From: Halalkaliarchaeum sp. AArc-CO
GTDB taxonomy: Archaea; Halobacteriota; Halobacteria; Halobacteriales; Haloferacaceae
Reading direction: 5' to 3'
DNA length: 64,000 bases
Assembly: GCF_024972735.1 (NCBI RefSeq)
Contig: NZ_CP087722.1
Location: forward strand, 1 to 64,000
Shown: positions 19,292 through 28,210 of the stretch, in pieces
Numbering within the stretch: position 1 is the stretch's first letter
Layout of the letters: every line of letters begins with the position of its first letter
Notes under the pieces: model-generated
What the model was told of the DNA's origin: nothing
Databases searched by the model: none
The model's input: only the letters and a program-made list of their open reading frames with translations
Program-made: the position numbers and the translations under genes

Positions 19292-19681
19292 ATGATACGA
19301 CCCCTTCTTGGTGCGCTTGGCCTTGTCACAGCGCTCGTTCCGGACCAGATCGTGGATCTCTTTGAGGCAGTCGCGGTCAAAAATCCGGACGAGATTACCG
19401 TCCATTCGTGGTTCACCCATCTAATTCGGGTGGAAGGAGTAGTGATCGTGCTTGCAGCTCTCCGTGACGGCCGCCTCTACGCGTGGCTGATGAATCTCAC
19501 CGGGCTCTTTGGAGCTGTCCTAGTACTCGTTCCCGGCCTGTATGAACGGATTGCGGGGCCGCTCGTGTATGAGGACCCGGGCTCGGTGGAGTGGCACGAT
19601 CACCTCAGTGATGGCATTCGCGTGATCGGAGTTGTATACGGACTGCTCGCGCTTTTAAATCAACGGCGGACGGAGTCGTGA
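19292..19681 (+). CDS. Small integral membrane protein
   Basis: A 129-aa protein with three to four hydrophobic helices (LLGALGLVTALV, VEGVVIVLAAL, LFGAVLVLVPGLY, VIGVVYGLLALL). I choose the ATG at 19292 because it begins directly with the first helix; an upstream in-frame ATG at 19217 would add a charged 25-residue tail. No function is recognised. It overlaps the following SDR remnant by 4 nt. Confidence 0.6.
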   Translation: MIRPLLGALGLVTALVPDQIVDLFEAVAVKNPDEITVHSWFTHLIRVEGVVIVLAALRDGRLYAWLMNLTGLFGAVLVLVPGLYERIAGPLVYEDPGSVEWHDHLSDGIRVIGVVYGLLALLNQRRTES

Positions 19682-20425
19682 CCGACGATCTCTCCGACCG
19701 GACGATCCTTCTTACCGGCGGCACGAGCGGGTTCGGACGCGTGACAGCAGTCGACCTCGCGAAACGAGGTGCGACCGTTGCAGTTGTCGGACGCAACGAG
19801 TCGAAGGGAGCTGCTCTCGTAGAGCGGTCGGGTAATCTCACTGGAACGATCGCGTTCCATCAGGCTGACCTCGCCTCCCAATCCGTCGTCCGATCCCTCG
19901 CAGAAAGCGTGAAACGCGAGTACGACCGGATCGACGTACTCGCCCACAACGCCGGACTCTCGGCCGGATCGCGACGCGAGAGCCCGGACGGAATCGAGCT
20001 GACACTCGCGGTGAATCACTTGGCCCCGTACCTCCTGACGTTCGAGCTACTTGACTGTCTCCGTGACTCACCCGATCCGCGGGTCGTCGTCACCGCCTCG
20101 GACATCCATCGGCGGGCAACGCTCGATTTCGATGACTTGCAGCTAGCGGACGGATACGACTCACTTGACGCGTGCGCTCGAAGCTGGCGAACATCGCGTT
20201 CACGGTCGAACTGGATGACCGACTTCCGGACGATTCTGCGATCACAGTCAACTGCGTTCATCCGGGGTTCGTTCCGTCGGCGGGTCTGTTCCGCGAGGCG
20301 TCGCTTCGAACGCGGCTGCTGGTTCGGATCGCCGGGCTGGTTCCGGGGCGTCGCCACCTCGGAGCAGGCGGCCGCCGATCGCCTTCAGAGCCTTCTGGTG
20401 GATCGCAGATACGGTTCTATAACAG
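19678..20425 (+). pseudogene. Frameshifted short-chain dehydrogenase/reductase
   Basis: The N-terminal half is a good SDR Rossmann fold: LLTGGTSGFGRVTAV (about 11-25, cofactor loop), HNAGLSAG (the NNAG position) and VVVTASD. Near 20175 the frame shifts. The continuation ARSKLANIAF, containing the catalytic Lys of YxxxK, is in another frame and the Tyr is lost. A second shift near 20350 returns to the first frame (VATSEQAAAD). The GTG start overlaps the previous stop. The gene is not expected to be functional. Confidence 0.8.
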
Positions 20426-20471
20426 TAGTTGGCAATATGACTCAGGTTTATATACGAATCCGCGGTAATCG

Positions 20472-20503
20472 AGTTCGGAACGCCAGTTTACGCGTTCCGA
20501 GCT
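20472..20503. terminator. 12-bp stem-loop after the SDR remnant
   Basis: Arms AGTTCGGAACGC and GCGTTCCGAGCT pair with one wobble around an 8-nt loop. It is nested in a looser inverted repeat (about 20423-20443 and 20510-20532, sharing GTTGGCAAT). It may be a terminator or the core of a small MITE. Confidence 0.35.
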
Positions 20504-20805
20504 AACTAAAGTAAATCACATTGCCAACAACTGATAAGTGGCCAATACGTCGGCGGTGACGGTCCCACTGAGCCTGCCCCAGAAGTAACGAACCGAGCGG
20601 TTCGTCGGCAGCTCTGGCGAGTGAGCGCTGACCTAGTTGACATTACACGCGACTGGCCGACGCCGACCACCGACTAGAAACGGGCAGCATGGTCTTCATC
20701 TGCCCCAGACATATCCGTACCGCTCAAGATCCAATTCCTCAGCGACAAAACCGAATGGCTCTGCGAAATCATTGCGATGATAGCACCTGTCCGATCTCGA
20801 TGAAT

Positions 20806-22053
20806 CTAGTGCGGGATACTATCGATCTCATCAAGAGCCTCAGTAGCGACATCACCGAGCTCACCCGCCTCAATATGTGAGTACCGTTCGCGAACCATCT
20901 CCTCAGAATTGTCGAGATATCGGGCTGCAACTGTGTATCCAAAGGCCCGGACGAGAACCTCACCCATCCCGCGGCGACCACCGTGGGGAGCGAGATAATC
21001 GTGTTTCGGATGGTCGATGTCGATCTCCGCGGCCTCTGAGAGCCGTTGGAGAATCGACCGTGCGCCGTCCGTCGTGATCGACGGCGGCCGAATGTCCTCA
21101 TCGAGTGCCAGCAGTAGGTCGCGAGCATATTCTTCACGGCACTCAGTAATTGTTTCTAGGCGTTCCCCTTGTTCGGCTAGCTCTTCCCCGACGAGCTCTG
21201 CGAGCGTCCGCTGGTCGAATGTCGGAAACACCGGCCAGCGCTCGGTTGGTGGGTCCATGAGCTTCCAGTAACTCCGCAGGGGCGAGATCACGGGGTCAGG
21301 GAGACTCGCGGCGTCCCACTGTTGTTTCTTCCGGTAGACGTCCATACTCCCGTCGCCGAGCGAGAGGTCCTCCCAGCGGACGCCGCGCCGGCGCGGGTCG
21401 TTCGGGTCCCGGAGAAGTTCCCCGACGCGGACGGCGGTGTACGCCAGAACGAACACCAGGGCCCGGTCGCGAGTCGCCTTCAGCGCCGCGTAGCGCGCTC
21501 GTTGCTTGTCGAGGGAGTCAGCATCCGCCGGAAGTGTCGTGTACGCCTCGACAGCCTCGCGAGCTCGTTCGTCGACGTAGCGGGTGAGGGCGTGGCGCTG
21601 TTCGGTCGTCCAGGCCTGCTGGTCGCCGGGCTTGCGGCCGTCGTCCTCCGGCAGCGGCGCCATCGCACTCGCCCGCTGGGCGTAGTGCGCTTCCAGGTAC
21701 CCCTCGTTGACACACCAGCCACACCACGCAGAGATATAGCGATAATAGGTTTGTACAGTGTTCTGTTTGAGCCCTCGATCGCCGGCGAGATGTCGGGCAT
21801 ACGCCCGGAAGACCCGTTCCTCGAGGTCCTCGAAGGTAGGTTCACGGTCGACGTCGTCGGGAACGATCCCAGTCCAGTCGTCGCCGCGGTCGCCGGCGGC
21901 CCACTCGGCGAACCGTTCGAGCTCGCGGGCCGCGTTTCGTCGATAGTTCCCGCCGTCCCCCCCGCGGCCCTTCCCTTTGTCCTGGAGGTACCGCTCGAAG
22001 GAGTACTTCAACGACCACTTTGTGCGTTCTTGGGTGGTACTGTCGTCGATCAT
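20806..22053 (-). CDS. Tyrosine recombinase / integrase
   Basis: A 415-aa site-specific recombinase. The N-terminal SAM-like DNA-binding half contains LKQNTVQTYYRYISAWCGWC. The catalytic residues are visible: Arg in AYTAVRVGELL (about 215-225), Lys in VYRKKQQW, the HxxR box in APHGGRRGMGEV, and the nucleophile Tyr in MVRERYSHIEAG near the C-terminus. The start overlaps the toxin stop (ATGA), so it is the last gene of an antitoxin-toxin-integrase operon. I found no tRNA or att site in the window, so its target is unknown. Confidence 0.93.
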   Translation of the reverse strand: MIDDSTTQERTKWSLKYSFERYLQDKGKGRGGDGGNYRRNAARELERFAEWAAGDRGDDWTGIVPDDVDREPTFEDLEERVFRAYARHLAGDRGLKQNTVQTYYRYISAWCGWCVNEGYLEAHYAQRASAMAPLPEDDGRKPGDQQAWTTEQRHALTRYVDERAREAVEAYTTLPADADSLDKQRARYAALKATRDRALVFVLAYTAVRVGELLRDPNDPRRRGVRWEDLSLGDGSMDVYRKKQQWDAASLPDPVISPLRSYWKLMDPPTERWPVFPTFDQRTLAELVGEELAEQGERLETITECREEYARDLLLALDEDIRPPSITTDGARSILQRLSEAAEIDIDHPKHDYLAPHGGRRGMGEVLVRAFGYTVAARYLDNSEEMVRERYSHIEAGELGDVATEALDEIDSIPH

Positions 22054-22406
22054 GCGGAGTCAGCAACCTCCGAGTTATCGAGATAGGTGATCACGGCCGA
22101 CGTGACCTGTTCGGTGAATTCGTCAGTGACTGAGCCCTGCCGACCGACGACGTGGAGGTCGTCTTTCAGCGTGGCGAGCGTCCAGGGCAATACGAAGCTC
22201 TGCTGGCCCGGCTCCCCACGGATCCACGCCTCACTCGGTACGGCGAAGCTGCCTGGGTGGTGAGACTGCGTCGTGAATGCGACGGCGATCGACTCCTCGT
22301 CGGGATAGGGCATCCGCTCGCCGGAAACGACTAACCACGGACGAGGATTCCCGCCGTCCGTCTTGAACGGATCGGGCGCCCAGACGACGGCTCCACGGTC
22401 AGTCAT
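22050..22406 (-). CDS. MazF/PemK-like toxin
   Basis: A 118-aa protein with the compact beta-barrel pattern of MazF/PemK ribonucleases. It opens with RGAVVWAPDPFKTDGGNPRP, which resembles the N-terminal strand-loop of PemK, followed by WLVVSGE. It lies 6 bp downstream of a winged-helix protein that would be its partner and regulator and overlaps the integrase start. The family cleaves mRNA; activity here is inferred. Confidence 0.75.
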   Translation of the reverse strand: MTDRGAVVWAPDPFKTDGGNPRPWLVVSGERMPYPDEESIAVAFTTQSHHPGSFAVPSEAWIRGEPGQQSFVLPWTLATLKDDLHVVGRQGSVTDEFTEQVTSAVITYLDNSEVADSA

Positions 22407-22412
22407 CCAGGA

Positions 22413-22805
22413 TCACGACTCCTTCGGGTCGGTCGCTGACTCGATAGGATTGACAGCGGTCTCCATCCAGGCCTCGACGTCGTCGTCAGAGAACCCTCCA
22501 TCGATGTCGTCAGCCGTGGCGGCGCCGTGAAGCCCTGCCGACGCGACCGCGTGCTCGGCGTCGGCGATCGTCCAGAAGCGATCGCGATGCTCGACGAGAC
22601 CGTGTTCTTCGAGTCGCTTCAGCGTTGGACCCACGCTTCCTTCAGGGACGTCGACAGCGTCGACGATCTCTCGTTGGCGAAACGCCTGGTCGGCGTGCTC
22701 GAGAAGGAAGCGATACACGGTCCCCTGCGTGGTGTCCGGCGCGAGGTCGGGAAGTGACGGCCCATCCTCGTCGATGGACCGGAACTCGTCTTTCGAGATG
22801 GGCAT
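22413..22805 (-). CDS. Winged-helix DNA-binding protein, probable antitoxin/regulator
   Basis: A 130-aa protein with a wHTH core (about 28-75: GTVYRFLLEHADQAFRQREI, then SVGPTLKRLEEHGLVEHRD) and an acidic C-terminal tail that could wrap the toxin. It is the first gene of the wHTH-toxin-integrase operon and probably represses it. An almost identical 5' fragment with its upstream region is duplicated at 17082-17214. The palindrome at 22968-22995 is a possible operator. Confidence 0.75.
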   Translation of the reverse strand: MPISKDEFRSIDEDGPSLPDLAPDTTQGTVYRFLLEHADQAFRQREIVDAVDVPEGSVGPTLKRLEEHGLVEHRDRFWTIADAEHAVASAGLHGAATADDIDGGFSDDDVEAWMETAVNPIESATDPKES

Positions 22806-23501
22806 CGTGAGTATTGGTTTGTATTAGAAGCTATTAGATCTTATCGACAGGGCGTTCAACACGGACCGGTGGATGGTGATGTTCGCAGGCTTTTCCCGGG
22901 TGTAAGGCCCTCTTTGTGCGGTTCCACGTTTCGTGCTTCACCGACAGCGCGGGGGTACTTCAAAGTGGTCATGATTATTGGAGTAATCATAACCACACGG
23001 TAATTCCTCTTTATCCTTTGAATTCAGTAGTTAGAGCACCTGTAGACACAATATGTACTGTTATAAACTCCATGTCGCTATACTAAATTTTCAATCGCTT
23101 ACCTGGCGATGTGGCTGTCGACGTATCCATCATCCGTATCCCAAAATCTCGTAGTAGAGGCCTTTAAATCCGGGAAAACGTAAACTATGATATCTACAAA
23201 GTTCATCTCCCGCAGACGTACACCGCACTGACTGGCGGTTTGATTTGACTCAGACGGGCTCTCGATCGGACCGGTCACCTTTGTACCCCCACTCGTGGAG
23301 CGCGTCAACAGACTTCTGAGCAGTTTTTGTCCCACGGCTGCTTACCTTTCTCAAAGAAGCCCACACACGCGTTCGATAAACCATCAGAGATTTTTCGGAC
23401 CCCCCGTAAGACAAATCGCGACTGTTTCTTCCAGAACACGTCGAGCAGCCTGTTATTGAGATCCCGAAGTCTCCGGGGGTAAATCGCAGTACGTAATCGT
23501 G
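22806..23501. other. Intergenic region between TA-integrase operon and parA iterons
   Basis: It contains one clear inverted repeat (22968-22995) and a weak 89-codon reverse frame (23250-23519) with no recognised motif that starts inside the iteron array. I do not support a gene here. Confidence 0.5.
22968..22995. promoter_or_regulatory. Inverted repeat, possible operator
   Basis: Arms GGTCATGATTA and TAATCATAACC, a 6-bp spacer, one mismatch. It lies about 165 bp upstream of the winged-helix gene start. Confidence 0.4.
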
Positions 23502-23644
23502 TTCAGTAATAATATTCATTGTCTACATCCACTATTTGTGTTCATTACGAATGTTCAGTGGTTGTGTTCATTGATTGTGTTCACTACATACATTCATTGT
23601 GTGTATCCACCCATTGTATTCATCACTACAATCAACTACAACCC
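23502..23644 (+). repeat. 13-bp phased iteron array upstream of parA
   Basis: The tetramer TTCA (or TCCA/TCAA) recurs every 13 bp, at 23502, 23515, 23528, 23541, 23554, 23567, 23580, 23593, 23606, 23619 and 23632. The unit approximates TTCAYTRNNTGTG. Eleven units in strict phase cannot be chance. The array ends about 40 bp before parA, where plasmid centromeres (parS) and autoregulatory operators of ParA loci usually lie; it could also be an origin iteron set. Confidence 0.85.
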
Positions 23645-23686
23645 ATAGTGTCAACAATTAATGAATGTGTCTGACGAACTTTCAAG

Positions 23687-24586
23687 ATGAATGGCTGTAA
23701 TGAACGAATCATGTTAGCGTACTCAACGTACAGTGAGGCAGGTGGGGTCGGGAAGACAACGACAGCTGCTAATCTAGCAGTCGCTCATGCTCGCGCCGGG
23801 CTGAAACCGCTCGTGGTGCCACTTGATCCACAGGACGGTAATTTGTCTCGCCTCTTCGGCGTCGATGAACAAAGAACCGAATCGGTCGATAATCTGGTCC
23901 GACATATGATTCGTCGACCAAACGGAGATTTCGACGATATGATCAGGACCGTCGAGGGTGTAGATATCGTCCCGGAACACAACATGTTGTCCGATCTCGC
24001 GGAATATCTACAGCGCGAGAAGGATCAAGCCGAAGCGATGGGAGAAGCGTTTGGAATGCACGCACAGTTGCTCCGCGTGCTTCGCGAGGCTAATGTCCCC
24101 GATAAATATGATGTCCTTATCTGTGACCCACCCGCCACCGAAGGTCCGCATCTCTACAACGCGATCCACGCAACGCGATCGTTGGTCATCCCCATTGAGC
24201 CCAGCGCAAAAGGACGAGCTGCTGTACAAGGACTTGAGTCACTCGTAACTGGGCTCGAAAATCAACTTGACGTCGAGGTAGGCGTGCTTGCTGCGGTTCC
24301 AATGGGATTCAAAAATACACGAGACCAGCGAACGATTCTCGATGAGATAAACTATTCAATTCCGGAAGTCATCGGGGAACGCGCTTCCCTGATGGAAGGA
24401 TGCTGGATGCAACAGTGCTCGGCTTTTAGATACGTCCAGGACTTCCGCGACCGTGAGCGTGATTATGAACTGGAAACGCTCGCTCAATTTGATAAAATTG
24501 CACGCCACCTCGAGAAAGAAGTCGGACTCGAAGCGCCATCGCCACCGGAGCCCGGTGATCTCGATCACGAGGTGGTGACGGTATGA
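23687..24586 (+). CDS. parA: ParA-type partition ATPase
   Basis: A 299-aa deviant-Walker ATPase. GGVGKTTTAANLAVAHARAG (about 20-39) is the ParA/Soj P-loop, VVPLDPQDGNLSRLFG the switch I region and DVLICDPPATEGP the Walker B-like strand. ParA dimers on DNA move plasmid cargo. An alternative start is the ATG at 23711. The gene follows the iteron array and overlaps the start of a small partner gene (ATGA), the classic layout of a partition operon. Confidence 0.92.
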   Translation: MNGCNERIMLAYSTYSEAGGVGKTTTAANLAVAHARAGLKPLVVPLDPQDGNLSRLFGVDEQRTESVDNLVRHMIRRPNGDFDDMIRTVEGVDIVPEHNMLSDLAEYLQREKDQAEAMGEAFGMHAQLLRVLREANVPDKYDVLICDPPATEGPHLYNAIHATRSLVIPIEPSAKGRAAVQGLESLVTGLENQLDVEVGVLAAVPMGFKNTRDQRTILDEINYSIPEVIGERASLMEGCWMQQCSAFRYVQDFRDRERDYELETLAQFDKIARHLEKEVGLEAPSPPEPGDLDHEVVTV

Positions 24587-24981
24587 CGGGGATGAAAGAG
24601 GGGGCTGGCGAGAATCCCTTCGCCGAAGATGATGAACCAACTGAGAAGAAATCAAGAAACCAACGAGAGTCACCCGAGACTCAATCTACACCTGAATCAC
24701 GCTCAGAGACATCGGAAAGACAACGCAGTCAGCAGCAAGTACAGATACCGTACAAATTCCGTCGTGATGGCGTCCAAGATGGTCGCGACCGAGTACCGCT
24801 GTTTCTGCAAGAGGATACTAGGAGGGCAGAACGAGAGGCTTTGCGAGAACTCGAAGAGCGGTTCGATAACGGCGTTTCTACTACGGACTTACGAGAGGCT
24901 TTGATGAAAGTTGGACTTCAGCACCTGGGAGAAGTCGAAGCGGAACTTGAGGAATGGGGATATGGGATGAAATTCGATTGA
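24583..24981 (+). CDS. Probable small ParB-like partner of ParA
   Basis: A 132-aa protein with a disordered Gln/Ser/Glu-rich N-terminus (about 1-55) and a basic-to-helical C-terminus. No classical ParB motif is visible, but its size, position and translational coupling to parA match centromere-binding adaptors of archaeal and plasmid partition loci. The N-terminal tail would stimulate ParA and the C-terminal half would bind the iterons; both are inferences. Confidence 0.6.
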   Translation: MTGMKEGAGENPFAEDDEPTEKKSRNQRESPETQSTPESRSETSERQRSQQQVQIPYKFRRDGVQDGRDRVPLFLQEDTRRAEREALRELEERFDNGVSTTDLREALMKVGLQHLGEVEAELEEWGYGMKFD

Positions 24982-25135
24982 CTCATAGACGAATCTATCG
25001 GACATAATCTCTTCAGGCTAATTCGTGCTGTACATTTTTCACGGATTCGTCTGACCCCTTTCAGATAGACCGTGCCATTACACTATGTCCGGTGAGATTT
25101 CCCGCTATGTCACCGTTTCTGGAAGAACTTGAGAT

Positions 25136-28100
25136 TCATCGTGTTTGCTCAGCAGAGTAGAGCTTTGTGGCTGTGCTCTCACCTCCAAACTGGATCTGTG
25201 GATCACCATTGAACTCGTCGACTTCGATGTTCTCAAACCGGTACCAACTCCCTTCCTCGACTGTTGGTGGCGACTCGTTGTCCCACGAAACGAACCGAAT
25301 CGTTCCAGATTTATCTTCGAGGATTCCCGCTTGATGCTGTGTCTCGTGTAGATCATCCCAGAGAAGCCGTACCTTCGCGGTGATCGACTCCCCGTCGCCA
25401 CCGGAATCAAGACTAGCGACGGATTGAGTGACTGTTAGATACGGGCGAATCTCATCGATGAATGGTGACCACTGCCCCTTGCGGGTCAGCACATGCACTT
25501 TCGATTTCGCGCGGGTCAACGCTACGTAGAACAGTCGCCGTTCCTCCTCGATCGTCGCCGTCTCGAGGTCTTGGACAGGCGCAACCAGCGAGTTCTCCCG
25601 GTGCTCCGCCGGAAGGCCGTACATCCCCGAAACGACGTTCACCACGATTACCTGCTCGGCTTCTCGACCCTTTGCCTGGTGAACTGAGTACACGGCAACC
25701 CCAGCATCAGGGTCAAAACCAGGATCGTATTCATCAGGCATGCCCTCGGGTCGGTAGTGATCGTCTTTCCCGTCGTAGGGGATGTTTCGTCGCTCGAATT
25801 CCGCTTTCACGCGGTCGATGAACGGGGCCCCGGAATCGTATCGACAGAGAACCATCGCTTCGCCTGGTTCGGTGTTGGCGGACTCTTCGATGCGCTGTTC
25901 GACGAGCTCGGCGGCGTACTCCCCGACTCTGCGTTCGTAGGCGTTCTGGGTGTACCCGTCGAGGACATGGAGCGTCGGCTTGCAGTCGTGTTCCGTCGCC
26001 GCTCGAACGGTCTTCGAAATCTGGTGATCGTTGCTGGCGATCAAGTCGTTACCTGCCTCAAGGACTGTCTCCGGGTTTCGATAGTTTTCCGTAAGATGAG
26101 TTTCCGCTGCCGGTCCGAAATACTCCTCAAACGAAATGAACTGGTCGACATCCGCCCCCTGGAACGAGTAAATGCTCTGCCAGTCATCGCCAACACAAAA
26201 TAACCGCGGGGTGTCCTGTCGGTCGTCATCACCGGTAAGTGCCCGAATGAGTTCCAGTTGGTGTTTCGATACATCCTGAAATTCATCCACCAGCAGGTGA
26301 TCGTACTGTGCCCGGTACGATTCGGGTTCGGCCCGGATAGCGGCGATTGCATCGTTGATCATATCGTCGAAGTCGACCAATCCTGCCCGGTCCAGATACG
26401 CATTGTACGCTTCAAGGACAAGCGCACCGCAGTGGCCGAAGTGAAATTGCCGAGCATTGGTCGGAGACAATCGTACTCTAACCTCGCTGGCGTCGATTCG
26501 GAACGTCTTGGCGTTGTGGACAAACGACGCCAGTGACTTTTTGATGTCCCGCTCTTTTTCGTTGTACTCGAAGGCTCGATCGACGAACTCGGCGAAGTCG
26601 AGTCGGCTGAGCTCCACGCCCGCATGGGTGAGCCGATGGCGGAGTGCTGCTTCGAGGCGTCCTGCCTCGTACTCGAACTCGTAGGTTTCAACGAGGGTCT
26701 TGTCGGAGTCTGTGAACTGCTTGCGGGCCCAGAGTAGTTTCTCATGGTACTGGTCGGTACTCCAGGAGAACCACGGTGCGACTTCGCCGTTCTCATCGAG
26801 GCCCCAATGTTCGATGTACAGATCGTACTCCGGGAGGTAGAAGTCCGGCCGGTACTCACCCTTGTCGTCAGCGCTGTCCGTCCAGGCTGCGACCGCCTCG
26901 TACTGGTAGGTGACATCGTGTGTGAACAGGAAGTCGGCGATAACGCGTTCAGCTCGCGAGGCGACGGTCTCGCCAGCGAGCGTCTCATAGGATTCCTCGC
27001 GACGCTCGGCGACGTACTCGGTTCGCGAATCGAAGTCAGTCTCTTCGAGATGCGTATGGTCGTAATGGAACAGAAACTGCGTGTAATGTTCGAGGAACTG
27101 TTCGCGCTGTCCGTCCTCTGCTTCACGGATGACGTCGTCGATGAGATTATTGAGGTCCTGGCTGTCCGCAACATCGAGTTGGTGCTCGGTGGTCTGCTGG
27201 GCGATTTCGTAAGCGAATGAATGAATCGTCCGGACGTCGGCTTGTTCGATCCCAAATTGGTTTTGCAGTCGAAGTTCCATCTCGCGTGCGGCCTGGCGAG
27301 TGAAAGTCAACGCAGCAATCCGGTTGGGATCGACTCCCTCGGCGACGAGGTAGGCAACCCGGTAAGTCAACGCGAGGGTCTTCCCCGTCCCAGCGGCAGC
27401 GACAACGAGATTTCGGATGTCGTTGGTAACGACGGCTTCCCGCTGCGCCCGATTGAGGTCATTGCCATCCTCGTCTATCTCGGAAAAGAGGTCGTCGTAT
27501 TTCGCACACTGCCGATCAATGAACTCGTCGTTGTAGTCCCCCAGTAGCTCCGCAAGCGTGTCGAGCGTTGATTCCAGATCGGCCAGTCGTTGGCGATCGG
27601 TCTCCGCAAGCACAGCTGAATGGAGTTCATTTCGAAAATTGTCTATCCGGTTTCCGAGCTGACGACACAATTGGTCGAGTTCGTCCCTCTCTGGTCGGGT
27701 GAGATATCGTTCGTACGAGCGGTAGCACTGCGTTCGATCCTCGAGTTGGTTGACTTCACGTTCGATTCCAGGAAATCGGGCGTCAAACGTGCTTTTTGTT
27801 TCGAGGAATGATTCTATGCGGTCGAGCTGATGTTCCCAGTCAGCAATCGTCTCTTGCTCTTGGGCACGAAGGAACGCTTTTGGGGGGTGATCGACCGAGA
27901 GCTGCTTGTCCAAATCTTCGAAGAAGACATCGATGGTAGTGCGTATCCGATCGATTCTCGTTTTATACTGCTCGGTCTGGCCGAGGGGCTTTCCCTTTTC
28001 CAACGCAGGTGCGAGTTCCGTCGATAGGGCTTCGAAATCCTGTTCGATAGTTTCCTCAAGTTCGTCGTACTGGTCTTTGACTTGCCGTCGTGCCGTTTCG

Positions 28101-28210
28101 TACCGCTGCCGCCGTTTTTCCGGATCGCCGAATAGCCAAACGTGAATAGATCGGGGAAGCAACCGCCGAATCCAGTTTCGGTCATCTTCCTGGAGTTCTT
28201 CCCATGTCAT
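25136..28210 (-). CDS. UvrD/Rep-like SF1A helicase with internal PD-(D/E)XK-like insert
   Basis: A 1024-aa helicase. After a 250-residue coiled-coil N-terminus, the Q-motif LNRAQREAVV and Walker A VVAAAGTGKT (about 270) begin the motor; HLLVDEFQDVS is motif II and YVALTRAKSKVHV motif VI. Inserted at about 450-470, YRPDFYLPEYDLYIEHWG resembles the nuclease-fold segment found in helicase IV-like proteins. The C-terminal 90 residues (TAKVRLLWDD through IEVDEFNGDPQIQFGG) look like an OB fold of the RPA type. This suggests a DNA-repair or defence motor that binds ssDNA itself. It is monocistronic. Confidence 0.9.
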   Translation of the reverse strand: MTWEELQEDDRNWIRRLLPRSIHVWLFGDPEKRRQRYETARRQVKDQYDELEETIEQDFEALSTELAPALEKGKPLGQTEQYKTRIDRIRTTIDVFFEDLDKQLSVDHPPKAFLRAQEQETIADWEHQLDRIESFLETKSTFDARFPGIEREVNQLEDRTQCYRSYERYLTRPERDELDQLCRQLGNRIDNFRNELHSAVLAETDRQRLADLESTLDTLAELLGDYNDEFIDRQCAKYDDLFSEIDEDGNDLNRAQREAVVTNDIRNLVVAAAGTGKTLALTYRVAYLVAEGVDPNRIAALTFTRQAAREMELRLQNQFGIEQADVRTIHSFAYEIAQQTTEHQLDVADSQDLNNLIDDVIREAEDGQREQFLEHYTQFLFHYDHTHLEETDFDSRTEYVAERREESYETLAGETVASRAERVIADFLFTHDVTYQYEAVAAWTDSADDKGEYRPDFYLPEYDLYIEHWGLDENGEVAPWFSWSTDQYHEKLLWARKQFTDSDKTLVETYEFEYEAGRLEAALRHRLTHAGVELSRLDFAEFVDRAFEYNEKERDIKKSLASFVHNAKTFRIDASEVRVRLSPTNARQFHFGHCGALVLEAYNAYLDRAGLVDFDDMINDAIAAIRAEPESYRAQYDHLLVDEFQDVSKHQLELIRALTGDDDRQDTPRLFCVGDDWQSIYSFQGADVDQFISFEEYFGPAAETHLTENYRNPETVLEAGNDLIASNDHQISKTVRAATEHDCKPTLHVLDGYTQNAYERRVGEYAAELVEQRIEESANTEPGEAMVLCRYDSGAPFIDRVKAEFERRNIPYDGKDDHYRPEGMPDEYDPGFDPDAGVAVYSVHQAKGREAEQVIVVNVVSGMYGLPAEHRENSLVAPVQDLETATIEEERRLFYVALTRAKSKVHVLTRKGQWSPFIDEIRPYLTVTQSVASLDSGGDGESITAKVRLLWDDLHETQHQAGILEDKSGTIRFVSWDNESPPTVEEGSWYRFENIEVDEFNGDPQIQFGGESTATKLYSAEQTR

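Noticed and set aside
23250-23519. 89-codon reverse frame upstream of parA
   Set aside because: No motif, and its start lies inside the iteron array. It could be a decayed gene but cannot be supported.
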